DNA of 64,000 nt from Hyphomicrobiales bacterium (GTDB taxonomy: Bacteria; Pseudomonadota; Alphaproteobacteria; Rhizobiales; Beijerinckiaceae), in the NCBI GenBank assembly GCA_016716745.1, contig JADJVD010000003.1, positions 276,001 to 340,000 on the forward strand, read 5' to 3'. The notes under the pieces were generated by a model that worked only from the letters and a program-made list of their open reading frames with translations, did no database searches and was not told the DNA's origin. This document shows, in pieces, positions 42,271 to 55,804 of this stretch. A program made the position numbers and the translations under genes. The first letter of the stretch is position 1, and every line of letters begins with the position of its first letter.

Positions 42271-43071
42271 ATGACGGCCGTCGATTTCGCCGCCTTCGTC
42301 AACGATCTGGCGACGGCTTCGGGCGAGGCGATCCTGCCCTTCTTCCGCACCTCGATCGGCGCCGACGACAAGAGCCGTGGCGGCGTCTTCGATCCGGTGA
42401 CGGAGGCCGACAAGGCGGGCGAGGCGGTGATGCGGCAGATGATCCGCCGCGCCTTTCCAAGACATGGGCTCATCGGCGAGGAGTTCGGCTCCGATCACGC
42501 CGACGCCGAATACACCTGGGTGCTCGACCCGATCGACGGCACGCGCTCCTTCATCAGCGGCCTGCCGCTGTGGGGCACGCTGATCGGCCTCGAGCGGGCG
42601 GGCAAGCCGGTCTACGGCATGATGCACCAGCCGTTCACGCGCGAGCGCTTCTTCGGCGACGGCGAATGGGCGGGCTGGCGCGGGCCGGACCTGAAGGGCA
42701 AGGGTTTCGCCGAGCGGCGCCTGTCCGCCCGCGCCTGCGCCTCGTTGGCCGATGCGACGGTGATGGCGACCTCGCCGGCGCTGTTCGACGGCGCCGCGCG
42801 CGCCGCCTTCGAGCGCGTCTGCGCGCAGGCGCGGCTCACCCGCTTCGGCGGCGACTGCTACGCCTACTGCATGCTGGCGGCCGGCCATGTCGATCTCGTG
42901 ATCGAGGCGGGCCTGCAGCCTTACGACATCGTCGCGCTGATCCCGATCATCGAGGGCGCGGGCGGCGTCGTGACGTCGTGGAACGGCGGCTCGGCCGCCA
43001 AGGGCGGCGCGGTCGTCGCCGCCGGCGACAGGCGCATGCACGAGGCGGCGCTGAAACTGCTCGCGGGCTGA
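42271..43071 (+). CDS. hisN: Histidinol-phosphatase, inositol-monophosphatase type
   Basis: A 266-residue Mg-dependent phosphatase: GEEFG, the metal-binding DPIDGTRSF (residues about 88-96), GGDCYAY and the C-terminal EAGLQPYDIVALIPIIEGAGG (in part), in which the aspartate is a catalytic ligand. This combination is typical of HisN, which removes phosphate from L-histidinol phosphate in histidine synthesis in alphaproteobacteria and actinobacteria. CGGAG precedes the ATG. Other IMPase activities cannot be excluded. Confidence 0.87.
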   Translation: MTAVDFAAFVNDLATASGEAILPFFRTSIGADDKSRGGVFDPVTEADKAGEAVMRQMIRRAFPRHGLIGEEFGSDHADAEYTWVLDPIDGTRSFISGLPLWGTLIGLERAGKPVYGMMHQPFTRERFFGDGEWAGWRGPDLKGKGFAERRLSARACASLADATVMATSPALFDGAARAAFERVCAQARLTRFGGDCYAYCMLAAGHVDLVIEAGLQPYDIVALIPIIEGAGGVVTSWNGGSAAKGGAVVAAGDRRMHEAALKLLAG

Positions 43072-43165
43072 GCCAGGCGGCGCGACAGGGCGGGAACCGC
43101 CGGACGCGAGGCGGTGTTAAGAACAGGGCGGGCGAGATTCGATTCGCCGCGCGTCCGGATTTCGC

Positions 43166-43519
43166 ATGCCGTCCCTCTCCTCCGCCGTTCTGCCGATCGT
43201 TCTGCTCGTCGCCTCGAACGTGTTCATGACGTTCGCCTGGTACGGGCATCTGAAATTCAAAGCCTCGCCGCTGTGGCTGGCGATCCTTGCGAGCTGGGGG
43301 ATCGCGCTGGTCGAATACTGCCTCGCCGTGCCGGCCAATCGCTGGGGCAGCGCGAGCTATTCGACGGCGGAGCTGAAGACGATTCAGGAGGTCGTCACGC
43401 TGGTCGTGTTCGCCGGTTTCTCCGTGTTCGTGCTGAAGGAGCCGATCACGCTCAATCACGCGGCCGGCTTCGCCTGCATCGCGCTCGGGGCGTGGTTCAT
43501 CTTTCGTGGGCCGTTCTGA
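43166..43519 (+). CDS. DUF486 family small membrane protein
   Basis: A 117-residue protein with four hydrophobic segments. It carries the DUF486 features VFMTFAWYGHLKF, EYCLAVPANR and YSTAELKTIQEVVTL. The family resembles half of a drug/metabolite transporter and has no established function. It follows hisN in the same direction after 94 bp. Confidence 0.9.
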   Translation: MPSLSSAVLPIVLLVASNVFMTFAWYGHLKFKASPLWLAILASWGIALVEYCLAVPANRWGSASYSTAELKTIQEVVTLVVFAGFSVFVLKEPITLNHAAGFACIALGAWFIFRGPF

Positions 43520-43523
43520 GCGG

Positions 43524-44489
43524 TCAGGCGGTCGCCGCGCGCGCCGCCGTCTCCATCTCGCCGGGAACGAAGGCGTCGAAGGCGGCCCAGAACTGGGCGC
43601 GGATCGCGTCCGTCTCCATCAGGATTTCGTGCCGCGCGGCCGGGATGATCAGCGCGCGTCCCGCTTTCAGCCGCGCGGCGAACCGCTCGGTCGCGGGCGT
43701 TGAGACGACGCGGTCGTCGCCGGCGGCCAGGATCAGCGTGGGCGTGGCGATGCGGCGGGGATAGTCGAATTCGGCGAAGGCGTCGATCTGGCGGAAGGCG
43801 GCGGCGACCCAACCGACGGTCGGGTCGCCGATGGCCAGATCCGGGAAGGTCGCGGCCAGTTCCGCGTTGCGGGCGTAGCGCCCGGGATCGGACGTCAGCA
43901 CGTTGCCGGCGAAGGGGCGCGTCATCGCCGAGGTCTCGCCGCCGGCCGGAATGTAGGCGCCGCCGAAGCCGATGGCGTCGAGCGTCGCGGCGAGCGCGCG
44001 CGGGGCGCGGGCGCCGACCAGCCCGTGGATGTCGATCAGCGGGGCCGTCGTCACCAGCCGGTCGAAGGGCAGGCGGTCGGCGCGGGCGGCGGCGAGGCAG
44101 ATCGCCCCGCCCATGGAATGGGCGAGGCCGAACCAGGGCTCGGGCGCGCGCGGCGACAGGAGTTGCGTGGCGAGCGCCGCGACGTCGCGTCCGTAAAGGG
44201 AGAAATCGTCGACATGGCCCTTGCGCGGCTGGGCGAGGTCGCGGCCCGAGCCGCCCTGTCCGCGCCAGTCGAAGGCGGCGACGGCGAAGCCGCGCGCCCG
44301 CAGCTCGCCGATGGTTTCGAAGTACTTCTCGATGAACTCCGCCCGGCCGGTGGCGACCGTCACCGTGCCCTTGGCGGCGCCCGTCGCCGGCCAGAAGGCG
44401 GCGCGCAGAACCACGCCGTCCTCGGCCTCGAGGCGGAGGATCTGCGCGCCGGCGGGCGCTGGGTTGGCGGCGGTTTCGTAAAGCTGCAT
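43524..44489 (-). CDS. Alpha/beta hydrolase, lysophospholipase-like
   Basis: A 321-residue hydrolase of the serine-aminopeptidase S33 / PldB type. The oxyanion strand is TGRAEFIEKYFETI, followed by AFDWRGQGGS, the nucleophile elbow LAHSMGG, an acidic residue in ILAAGDDRVV and the final His in ARHEILME. The FIEKYFE block is characteristic of the lysophospholipase L2-like group. The start at 44489 is preferred; upstream open frame is not conserved-looking. It stands alone. Confidence 0.85.
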   Translation of the reverse strand: MQLYETAANPAPAGAQILRLEAEDGVVLRAAFWPATGAAKGTVTVATGRAEFIEKYFETIGELRARGFAVAAFDWRGQGGSGRDLAQPRKGHVDDFSLYGRDVAALATQLLSPRAPEPWFGLAHSMGGAICLAAARADRLPFDRLVTTAPLIDIHGLVGARAPRALAATLDAIGFGGAYIPAGGETSAMTRPFAGNVLTSDPGRYARNAELAATFPDLAIGDPTVGWVAAAFRQIDAFAEFDYPRRIATPTLILAAGDDRVVSTPATERFAARLKAGRALIIPAARHEILMETDAIRAQFWAAFDAFVPGEMETAARAATA

Positions 44490-44584
44490 CGCGGGATCGG
44501 CCGATCGGCGAGGCCAGCATAGCGCGAGTTGCTTCGGAAAGCTTGTCGGCGCCTGAGCCCCTTGCGCCGGGCGGCGAGCGCTCC

Positions 44585-44680
44585 CACATGCCTCTCGCGC
44601 GGTCCCGCAGCGGACGCGCACGATCCGGCCCGAGGGCGGATCGTCTCCCACATGTCGCTTCGACCGGAGGATATGCAATG
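44585..44680 (+). promoter_or_regulatory. ROSE-like RNA thermometer in the hsp20 leader
   Basis: The leader before hsp20 contains a perfect 8-bp hairpin (ACGATCCG at 44620-44627 with CGGATCGT at 44637-44644). A short 3' element TCGCT lies a few bases before GGAGGATATGCA-ATG. In ROSE thermometers of Hyphomicrobiales a conserved U(C/U)GCU pairs with the GGAGG ribosome site and melts on heating. Position, motif and gene type fit; the full fold was not computed. Confidence 0.5.
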
Positions 44681-45130
44681 CGTCTCGATCTTGCTCCGCT
44701 TTACCGCAACACCGTCGGCTTCGACCGTCTGTTCTCGATCTTCGACCAGCTCAACGGCGGCGAGGCCGCGCCGAGCTATCCGCCCTACAACATCGAGCGG
44801 ACCGGCGAGAACGCCTATCGCATCACGCTTGCGGTCGCCGGCTTCGGCGAGTCCGATCTGACCATCGAATCGCGCGAGAACGTGCTGACCATCAAGGGCG
44901 CCAAGGAGCAGAAGGAGGCGCCGTCCTCCGAACTCCTGTATCAGGGCATCGCCGCGCGCGCCTTCGAGCGCCGCTTCCAGCTCGCCGACCATGTCTCCGT
45001 GACGGGCGCGGCGCTGGAGCACGGCCTGCTGCATGTCGATCTCGTGCGCGAGATCCCGGAGCAGCAGAAGCCCCGCACCATCGCCATCGGCAAGCCCGCC
45101 CGCGTCGTCGAGGCCAAAAAGGCCGCGTGA
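44678..45130 (+). CDS. hsp20: Small heat-shock protein, Hsp20/IbpA type
   Basis: A 150-residue chaperone. The opening RLDLAPLYRNTVGFDRLF is typical of class A rhizobial small heat-shock proteins. An alpha-crystallin domain follows (YNIERTGENAYRITLAVAGF, in part) and ends GLLHVDLVREIPEQQKPRTIAI. It holds denatured proteins for refolding. The ribosome site GGAGG is inside the ROSE-like leader. Two terminators follow. Confidence 0.93.
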   Translation: MRLDLAPLYRNTVGFDRLFSIFDQLNGGEAAPSYPPYNIERTGENAYRITLAVAGFGESDLTIESRENVLTIKGAKEQKEAPSSELLYQGIAARAFERRFQLADHVSVTGAALEHGLLHVDLVREIPEQQKPRTIAIGKPARVVEAKKAA

Positions 45131-45145
45131 CGACCGGGCGACGAG

Positions 45146-45173
45146 GGGCCTCGCGCGGCGAGGCCCTGCTTTT
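45146..45173 (+). terminator. First terminator after hsp20
   Basis: GGGCCTCGC (45146-45154) pairs with GCGAGGCCC (45158-45166), followed by TGCTTTT. Confidence 0.75.
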
Positions 45174-45174
45174 C

Positions 45175-45199
45175 GGGGCGCCTTCGGGCGCCCCTTTTT
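45175..45199 (+). terminator. Second terminator after hsp20
   Basis: GGGGCGCC and GGCGCCCC close a stable C(TTCG)G-type tetraloop, followed by five T. Confidence 0.85.
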
Positions 45200-45208
45200 C
45201 GTCTGCGC

Positions 45209-46110
45209 TCAGTTCAGCGGCGCGACCGGGACGCCGGGCGTCGTCTTCTTCGCGCCCACCGCGTCGTCGAGCGGGGCGACGGGCATGACGATCGGCGGTC
45301 CGACCTGGCGGATCACACGCGGCGGCGCCGGCGCGGCGGGGGAGGCCTCCCGCTGCGGGGCGGGTGCGGCGGGGCGGGCGTCGCGAAGGGCGGCGGCAGC
45401 GGCGCGCCGGGCGGGGCCGGGGCGATCACGGCCGGCGCGCGCGGGGCGACGGCGGCGGGCGCCGGCGGAACCGTGCGCACCGTCGGAGGCGGCGCGGCGG
45501 CGATGGGCGGCGCGGGTTTGGGCGCGGCGGCCGCCGGCGGCGGCGCCGGCAGGACGGGCGGGGCGACGGGCGGGGCGACGGGCGCGGTCTCGACGCGCGG
45601 CTCGACGGGCCGGTCCTGCTTCTGCGGGACGCGGGCCTGACGCGGCGGTTTCGGGCGTTGCTCGATGCGCGGGGCGGACGGCAGGCGCGGGCCGACGCCG
45701 GGCAGGACGTCCGGATCGCCGACGCGGCCCGGCGGCTCCAGTCGGTCGACGCCGGCCATGCGGCGGGGCGCGGGTTCGGCCTGCATGAAGCGTTTGACGA
45801 TCACGCCCTCATAGGCGTCGACGATGAGGCGCACGCGGCGCCCGCCGTGGTCGAAGGCGTCGACCACATAGACCTCGCCGTTGCTCCACGGCCGCGTCGC
45901 CGGGCGATAGCCCTGGTCGCGCACCGCCTCGGCGATCTCCATCGGGCGCAGGGCGCTCTCGTAGCGGAAACGCTCGTAGAAGGGACTGACAAACACCTGA
46001 GCGGCCGCGCGGGTCGAGAGCGCTGGGGCGACAAGCGCGGCGGCGGCCAGCGCCGCGGGCGCGGCGCGCCGGCAGGCGGCGGAAAGACGGGCGAGCCCGC
46101 GAACGCGCAT
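45209..46110 (-). pseudogene. Secreted proline-rich protein of unknown function, frameshifted as sequenced
   Basis: A signal peptide (ending near STRAAAQVF) precedes a compact domain of about 90 residues (EIAEAVRDQGYRPATR; VYVVDAFDHGGRRVRLIVDA) that resembles a PepSY-like fold. A long Pro/Ala-rich tail follows. The first frame runs into an implausible Arg/Pro end at 45313. The neighbouring frame continues with REASPAAPAPPRVIRQVGPP to PVAPLDDAVG...GVPVAPLN and a stop at 45209. One missing base near 45340-45375, in GC-rich runs, would join them; the 902-base span equals 301 codons minus one base. No function recognised. Confidence 0.65.
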
Positions 46111-46333
46111 CTGAACCTCACATGTCTGGACGGCGGGCGGAGCCGGCCGGTCAGCCCGGACGTTCGTCGAGGAATGCGGCAAGTCCGCGGCGACGGCGCA
46201 ATGTTTGGTCAGACGGCGCGGTCTGGCCGGCGGTGCGCGGCCCGCGCCCGCTTTCCCCGCCGCGGTCCGGCGCGCCGACGTCGCCCAGGCGCGGCGCCCG
46301 GCCCTCGCTCGCGACAGGCCGCGCGCCGGTTCC

Positions 46334-47389
46334 TTACGCCGCCCGGACGATGGCGCTGAAGCGGTCCACCTCCTCCGGCGTGGTGGCGTAGGAGGCGACG
46401 AGGCGGATGTAGACCTCGTCCGCGCCCGGCCGTTCGTGCTGCGGCAGGTTGCGCGCGCCCCAGTCGTAATACCGCGAGCCGGCCGCCTTCAGCGCGGCGT
46501 CGGCGCGGCGGGGCAGGATTGCGAACACCTCGTTCACCTCGCTCGGCCAGGGCGCACGGGCGCCGGCGGCCAGAAGCCCCTTGCGCAGCCGGTGCGCCAT
46601 CGCGTTGGCGTGACGCGCGTTGGCGAGCCAGTGATCGCCGTCGAGCATGGCGCAGAGCTGCGCGCCGAGCAGGCGGCCCTTCGACAGAGTATGGCCGGCG
46701 CGCTTGCGCTGATAGGGAAAGGCCTCGGCCAAGGCAGGATCGAAGAAGATCACCGCCTCGCAGGCGAGCGCGCCGTTTTTGGTGAGGCCGAAGGAGAGCA
46801 CGTCGACGCCCGCCTTCCACGTCATCCCGGCCGGCGAACAGCCGAGATGGACGAGCGCGTTGGCGAAGCGCGCGCCGTCCATATGCACGCGGCAGCGATG
46901 GGCGCGGGCGATCGCGGCGAGGGCGGCGATCTCGGCCGGCGTATAGACCGTGCCGCATTCGGTCGCCTGCGACAGGGAGATGGCGGCAGCCTGCACCTGC
47001 TTGACGAGACCGTGCGGAAAGCGGGCGAGCGTCTGCGCCAGCCCATCGGGCGTCAGCTTGCCGCCTTCGCCGGCGACGCCGACGAGTTTGGCGCCGCCGG
47101 TCGCCATTTCGGGGGCGCCGCATTCGTCGTCGATGACATGGGCGTCCTCGTGACAGAACACCGCGCCCCAGGGCGGGCAGACCGCGCCGAGCGCCAGCGC
47201 GTTCGAGGCCGTGCCGGTGGCGACGAGAAAGGCGGCGACCGGCGTCTCGAAAACCTCGCTCAGCCGCGTCTCCGCCGCCTTGGTCCAGGAGTCCGCGCCA
47301 TAGGCGGGGGCCGGGCCGGCGTTGGCGGCGAGAAGGGCGTCGAGCACCGGCCGGCTCGCGCCGACGGCGTTGTCGCTGGCAAAATCCAT
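46334..47389 (-). CDS. ltaE: Threonine aldolase-like PLP enzyme
   Basis: A 351-residue fold-type I PLP enzyme of the beta-eliminating lyase family. It contains the N-terminal FASDNAVGA block, the EDAHVIDDECG loop, the Asp that contacts the pyridine nitrogen in HMDGARFANAL, and the PLP lysine in SFGLTKNGA. These features match low-specificity L-threonine aldolase (threonine to glycine and acetaldehyde). The start at 47389 has GAGGA upstream. It is divergent from gltB. Confidence 0.88.
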   Translation of the reverse strand: MDFASDNAVGASRPVLDALLAANAGPAPAYGADSWTKAAETRLSEVFETPVAAFLVATGTASNALALGAVCPPWGAVFCHEDAHVIDDECGAPEMATGGAKLVGVAGEGGKLTPDGLAQTLARFPHGLVKQVQAAAISLSQATECGTVYTPAEIAALAAIARAHRCRVHMDGARFANALVHLGCSPAGMTWKAGVDVLSFGLTKNGALACEAVIFFDPALAEAFPYQRKRAGHTLSKGRLLGAQLCAMLDGDHWLANARHANAMAHRLRKGLLAAGARAPWPSEVNEVFAILPRRADAALKAAGSRYYDWGARNLPQHERPGADEVYIRLVASYATTPEEVDRFSAIVRAA

Positions 47390-47587
47390 CTTTATCGTCC
47401 TCTTCGTTGCGCTTTTGACGCAAACGGCGCCGATTGTGCAAGGCTGCGCGGGGACCAAACGGCGCGGGCGCGCGCGCTTGTCGGCGCGCGTCAAATCTGC
47501 AATGGTCACAGGCTTTTTATAGGACAGCTATGCTGACCCTTCGACGGGTCGGCGGCGACGCGGCGCGGGCGCGCGACGGAGGCGGGG

Positions 47588-52354
<4,767 letters not shown>

Positions 52355-52358
52355 GGCG

Positions 52359-52684
52359 ATGATCGTCACCACCACTCCGACGCTGCAGGGGCGCGACATC
52401 GCCGACTACAAGGGCATCGTCACCGGCGAGGCGATTCTGGGGACCAACATCTTCCGGGATTTCTTCGCCTCGATCCGCGACGTCATCGGCGGCCGCTCGG
52501 GCGCCTATGAGCGCGTGCTCAACGACGCGCGGCAGACGGCCATCGACGACATGGTCGATCAGGCCAAACGCATGGGCGCGAACGCCGTCATCGGCGTCGA
52601 CATCGACTACGAGGCGATCAGTCAGGGCAGGGCGACACCATGTTGATGGTGTCGGCCTCCGGAACGGCCGTCACGATCCGCTGA
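52359..52684 (+). pseudogene. YbjQ-family (DUF74) protein, frameshifted by a 5-bp tandem duplication
   Basis: The gene encodes IVTTTPTLQGRDIADYKG (in part), then GEAILGTNIFRD and GANAVIGVDIDYEAIS, a clear YbjQ-family protein. The 5-mer AGGGC occurs twice in tandem (52624-52628 and 52629-52633). With one copy removed the frame continues as SQGDTMLMVSASGTAVTIR to the stop at 52684, giving the family's usual length of about 106 residues; as sequenced it stops early at 52646. The family binds no known ligand with certainty. It starts 4 bp after gltB and precedes gltD. Confidence 0.85.
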
Positions 52685-52751
52685 GGCGCGCAGGCGCGCT
52701 CGGCGCGCTCCGCTTCGTCACGCAGGCTTCCAATTTCTGGGCTTCAAGACC

Positions 52752-54173
52752 ATGGGCAAGGTCACAGGCTTCCTCGAGATCGACCGGCAGGACCGCAAGT
52801 ATCGGCCGGCGGCCGAGCGCATCCGCCATTACAACGAGTTCGTCATTCCGCTGTCGGAAGAGGCGACGCGCGATCAGGCGGCGCGCTGCATGAACTGCGG
52901 CATTCCGTTCTGTCACAACGGCTGTCCGGTCAACAACCAGATCCCGGACTGGAACGACCTCGTCTACAAGGGCGACTGGGAGGAGGCGTCGCGCAATCTG
53001 CACTCGACGAACAACTTCCCCGAATTCACCGGCCGCGTCTGCCCGGCGCCGTGCGAGGCGTCCTGCACGCTGAACATTCAGGACATGCCGGTGACGATCA
53101 AGACGATCGAATGCGCGATCGTCGACCGCGCCTGGGCCGAGGGCTGGCTCCAGCCGGTCGTCGCCGCGCGCAAGACGGGCAAGAAGATCGCCGTCGTCGG
53201 CGGCGGGCCGGCGGGCCTTGCGGCGGCCCAGCAGCTCGCGCGCGTCGGCCACGAGGTGCATCTTTACGAGAAGAACGCGTTCGCCGGCGGCCTGCTGCGC
53301 TACGGCATTCCGGACTTCAAGCTCGACAAGAAGCTGATCGAGCGGCGCGTCGAGCAGATGAAGGCGGAGGGCGTCGTCTTCCACTTCAACGCGCATGTCG
53401 GCGCCGACGTGACGCACGACGCGCTGGTCGCCGGCCACGACGCGGTGGTGCTGGCGGGCGGCGCCGAGAAGGGGCGCGATCTGCCCATTCCCGGCCGCGA
53501 TCTTGCCGGCGTGCATTTCGCGATGGAGTTCCTGCCGCAGCAGAACCGGCGCGTGTCGGGCGAGCCGCTGACCTCGAACGCCGATCCGATTCTGGCCGGC
53601 GGCAAGCATGTCGTCGTCATCGGCGGCGGCGACACGGGCTCGGACTGCATCGGCACCTCGGTGCGTCAGGGCGCGCTGTCGGTGAAGCAGCTCGAAATCA
53701 TGCCCGAGCCGCCGGAGCGCGAGAACAAGCCGCTGACCTGGCCGGACTGGCCGCTGAAGCTGCGCACCTCGTCGAGCCACGAGGAGGGCGCCGATCGCGA
53801 TTTCGCGGTGATGACGTCGAAGTTCCGCGGCGCGAACGGGCGCGTCGAGGCGCTCGAATGCGTGCGCGTCGATTCGAAGATGCAGGCGATCCCCGGCAGC
53901 GAGTTCGAGCTGAAGGCCGATCTCGTGCTGCTGGCGATGGGCTTCGTCTCGCCTGTGCATGACGGGCTGTTGAAGGATCTCGGCGTCGCGCTCGATCCGC
54001 GCGGCAACGTCGCGGCCGATACGGTCGGCTACAAGGCCTCGGTCGACAAGGTGTTCGCCTGCGGCGACATGCGGCGCGGCCAGAGCCTCGTCGTGTGGGC
54101 GATCCGCGAGGGTCGGCAGGCCGCTCATTCGGTCGACAAATTCCTGATGGGCTCGACCGTCCTGCCGCGGTGA
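52752..54173 (+). CDS. gltD: Glutamate synthase (NADPH) small subunit
   Basis: A 473-residue flavoprotein. N-terminal cysteines for two 4Fe-4S clusters are present (C46, C49, C54, C58 in RCMNCGIPFCHNGCPV, and the VCPAPCEASC group near residues 98-107). FAD (VVGGGPAGLAAA, about 150) and NADPH (VVIGGGDTGSDC, about 295) Rossmann motifs follow. It feeds electrons from NADPH to GltB. No clear ribosome site precedes the ATG at 52752; expression may depend on read-through from gltB and the gene between. Confidence 0.95.
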   Translation: MGKVTGFLEIDRQDRKYRPAAERIRHYNEFVIPLSEEATRDQAARCMNCGIPFCHNGCPVNNQIPDWNDLVYKGDWEEASRNLHSTNNFPEFTGRVCPAPCEASCTLNIQDMPVTIKTIECAIVDRAWAEGWLQPVVAARKTGKKIAVVGGGPAGLAAAQQLARVGHEVHLYEKNAFAGGLLRYGIPDFKLDKKLIERRVEQMKAEGVVFHFNAHVGADVTHDALVAGHDAVVLAGGAEKGRDLPIPGRDLAGVHFAMEFLPQQNRRVSGEPLTSNADPILAGGKHVVVIGGGDTGSDCIGTSVRQGALSVKQLEIMPEPPERENKPLTWPDWPLKLRTSSSHEEGADRDFAVMTSKFRGANGRVEALECVRVDSKMQAIPGSEFELKADLVLLAMGFVSPVHDGLLKDLGVALDPRGNVAADTVGYKASVDKVFACGDMRRGQSLVVWAIREGRQAAHSVDKFLMGSTVLPR

Positions 54174-54199
54174 GGCGGGTCGAACTCTTCTTCCATCCC

Positions 54200-54226
54200 G
54201 CGGCGGCCCGAAAGGCCGCCGCTTTT
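54200..54226 (+). terminator. Rho-independent terminator after gltD
   Basis: GCGGCGGCC (54200-54208) pairs with GGCCGCCGC (54214-54222) around CGAAA, followed by TTTTCGTTTT. It closes the glt operon just before the GST gene. Confidence 0.85.
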
Positions 54227-54243
54227 CGTTTTGGGAGCCAACC

Positions 54244-54852
54244 ATGCATCTCGTCGGCATGATGGATTCGCCTTACGTGCGGCGCGTCGCGATCACCATG
54301 CGGCTGCTCGGCGTCGCGCACAGCCACGATCAGGTTTCGGTGTTTCGCCACATGGATCGCTTCCGGGCGATCAATCCCGTCATCAAGGCGCCGACGCTCG
54401 CGCTCGACGACGGGACGGTGATGATGGATTCGACGCTAATCATCGAGCTGCTCGAGGCGCAAGCCTCGCCGCGCTCGCTCATGCCGGCCGCGCTGGCGCA
54501 GAAGGCGCAGGCGCTGTCTCTCATCGGTTTCGCGCTGGCGGGCTGCGAGAAGGCGATCCAGATCGAGTATGAGCGCAAGCGGCCGGAGGCGCTGCGCTAT
54601 GCGCCGTGGCTCGAGCGCGTGCAGGCGCAGGCGGACGCGGCCTTCGCGCATCTCGACCGCGCGGCGGGCGCCGCCCGGCCATGGCTCGTCGGCGAGACGA
54701 TGACGCAGGCGGACGTGACGCTCGCCTGCGTCTGGGCCTATGCGCAGCTCGTCACGCCGGATGTGGCGCCGGCGGCGCGCTACGCCGCCATCGCCGCGCA
54801 TGCCGCGCGCTGCGAGGCGCTGCCGGCCTTCCGCGAGACGCCGCTGGCGTGA
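54244..54852 (+). CDS. Glutathione S-transferase family protein
   Basis: A 202-residue protein with an N-terminal thioredoxin-like domain (MMDSPYVRRVAITMRLLGV, INPVIKAPTLALDDG, MDSTLIIELL) and a helical C-terminal domain (MTQADVTLACVWAY). SPYVRR near residue 9 takes the place of the catalytic Ser/Tyr region. The substrate is unknown. It begins 18 bp after the gltD terminator with GGGAG upstream. Confidence 0.87.
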   Translation: MHLVGMMDSPYVRRVAITMRLLGVAHSHDQVSVFRHMDRFRAINPVIKAPTLALDDGTVMMDSTLIIELLEAQASPRSLMPAALAQKAQALSLIGFALAGCEKAIQIEYERKRPEALRYAPWLERVQAQADAAFAHLDRAAGAARPWLVGETMTQADVTLACVWAYAQLVTPDVAPAARYAAIAAHAARCEALPAFRETPLA

Positions 54853-54873
54853 GACGCGGCGTCCGGGCCGCGG

Positions 54874-55740
54874 TCAGACGCCGTTGGCCTTCAGCCAGGC
54901 CTGCAGCCGCGCCCAGCCGTCCTTCGCCGGCCCCTCGCGATAGCTCGGGCGATAGTCGGCGTGGAAGGCGTGCGGGGCGTCGGGATAGACGACGATCTCG
55001 GCCTTGCCGCCGGCCGCCTTGACGGCGGCGGCGAGCTTCTGCACGCCGTCGACCGGAATGCCCTGATCCTGCCCGCCATAAAGGCCGAGCACGGGCGCCT
55101 TGATCTGCTCGGGCATGTCGAGCGGGTGGCGCGGGCGCTTGTCGTCCTTCGGGCCGGCGACGCGGCCATACCAGGCGACGCCCGCCTTCAGCCCCGGATT
55201 GTGGGCGGCGTAGAGCCAGACGATGCGGCCGCCCCAGCAGAAGCCGGTGATGGCGAGCCGGTCGGTCAGCGCGCCTTCCGATTTCGCGAAGGCGACGGCG
55301 GCGTCGCAATCGCTCATCACCTGCGCGTCCGGCGTCTGGCCGACGATGGTCTGCACCGCCATCATGTCGGGCGCCTTGCCGACGTCGCCGTGACGGATGA
55401 AGAACTCCACCGCGATGGCGTAATAGCCGAGCCTGGCGAGGCGGCGGCACACATCCTTGATGTGCTCGTGCACGCCGAAGATCTCGGACACGACGAGCAC
55501 GACGGGCGCGGCCGGCTTGCCCTCGGGATAAGCGCGATAGGCCGGGATGTTCCCGTCGGGCGCGGCGATCTCGGCCATGCCGGCGGTCAGGCCCGTGGCG
55601 TCGGTGACGATGGTCTCGGCGGTGACCGGCTGCACGGCGAGGGCGAAGCCGCTCATGGCGGCCGCCCCGCCAAGAAATCCGCGCCGGCTCGCGCCGGGCA
55701 GGCCGGAAGGTTCGGGCTCGTTGAGGGTCTTGAACGTCAT
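54874..55740 (-). CDS. Dienelactone hydrolase family protein with Tat signal
   Basis: A 288-residue alpha/beta hydrolase. A twin-arginine signal (ASRRGFLGG, residues 17-25) targets it outside the cytoplasm. The catalytic cysteine C168 is in GFCWGGR, and a C-terminal PHAFHADYRPSY holds the histidine. Exported dienelactone hydrolases are widespread and mostly of unknown substrate. The start at 55740 has AGGAG upstream. No chlorocatechol pathway gene is adjacent; pcaHG are 35 kb away. Confidence 0.88.
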   Translation of the reverse strand: MTFKTLNEPEPSGLPGASRRGFLGGAAAMSGFALAVQPVTAETIVTDATGLTAGMAEIAAPDGNIPAYRAYPEGKPAAPVVLVVSEIFGVHEHIKDVCRRLARLGYYAIAVEFFIRHGDVGKAPDMMAVQTIVGQTPDAQVMSDCDAAVAFAKSEGALTDRLAITGFCWGGRIVWLYAAHNPGLKAGVAWYGRVAGPKDDKRPRHPLDMPEQIKAPVLGLYGGQDQGIPVDGVQKLAAAVKAAGGKAEIVVYPDAPHAFHADYRPSYREGPAKDGWARLQAWLKANGV

Positions 55741-55804
55741 GGGGCGGCTCCTTCGTGGCGCGAAGGATGCCGCCCCGGACTTCATCGCGCAATTGCGCGG
55801 ATGA

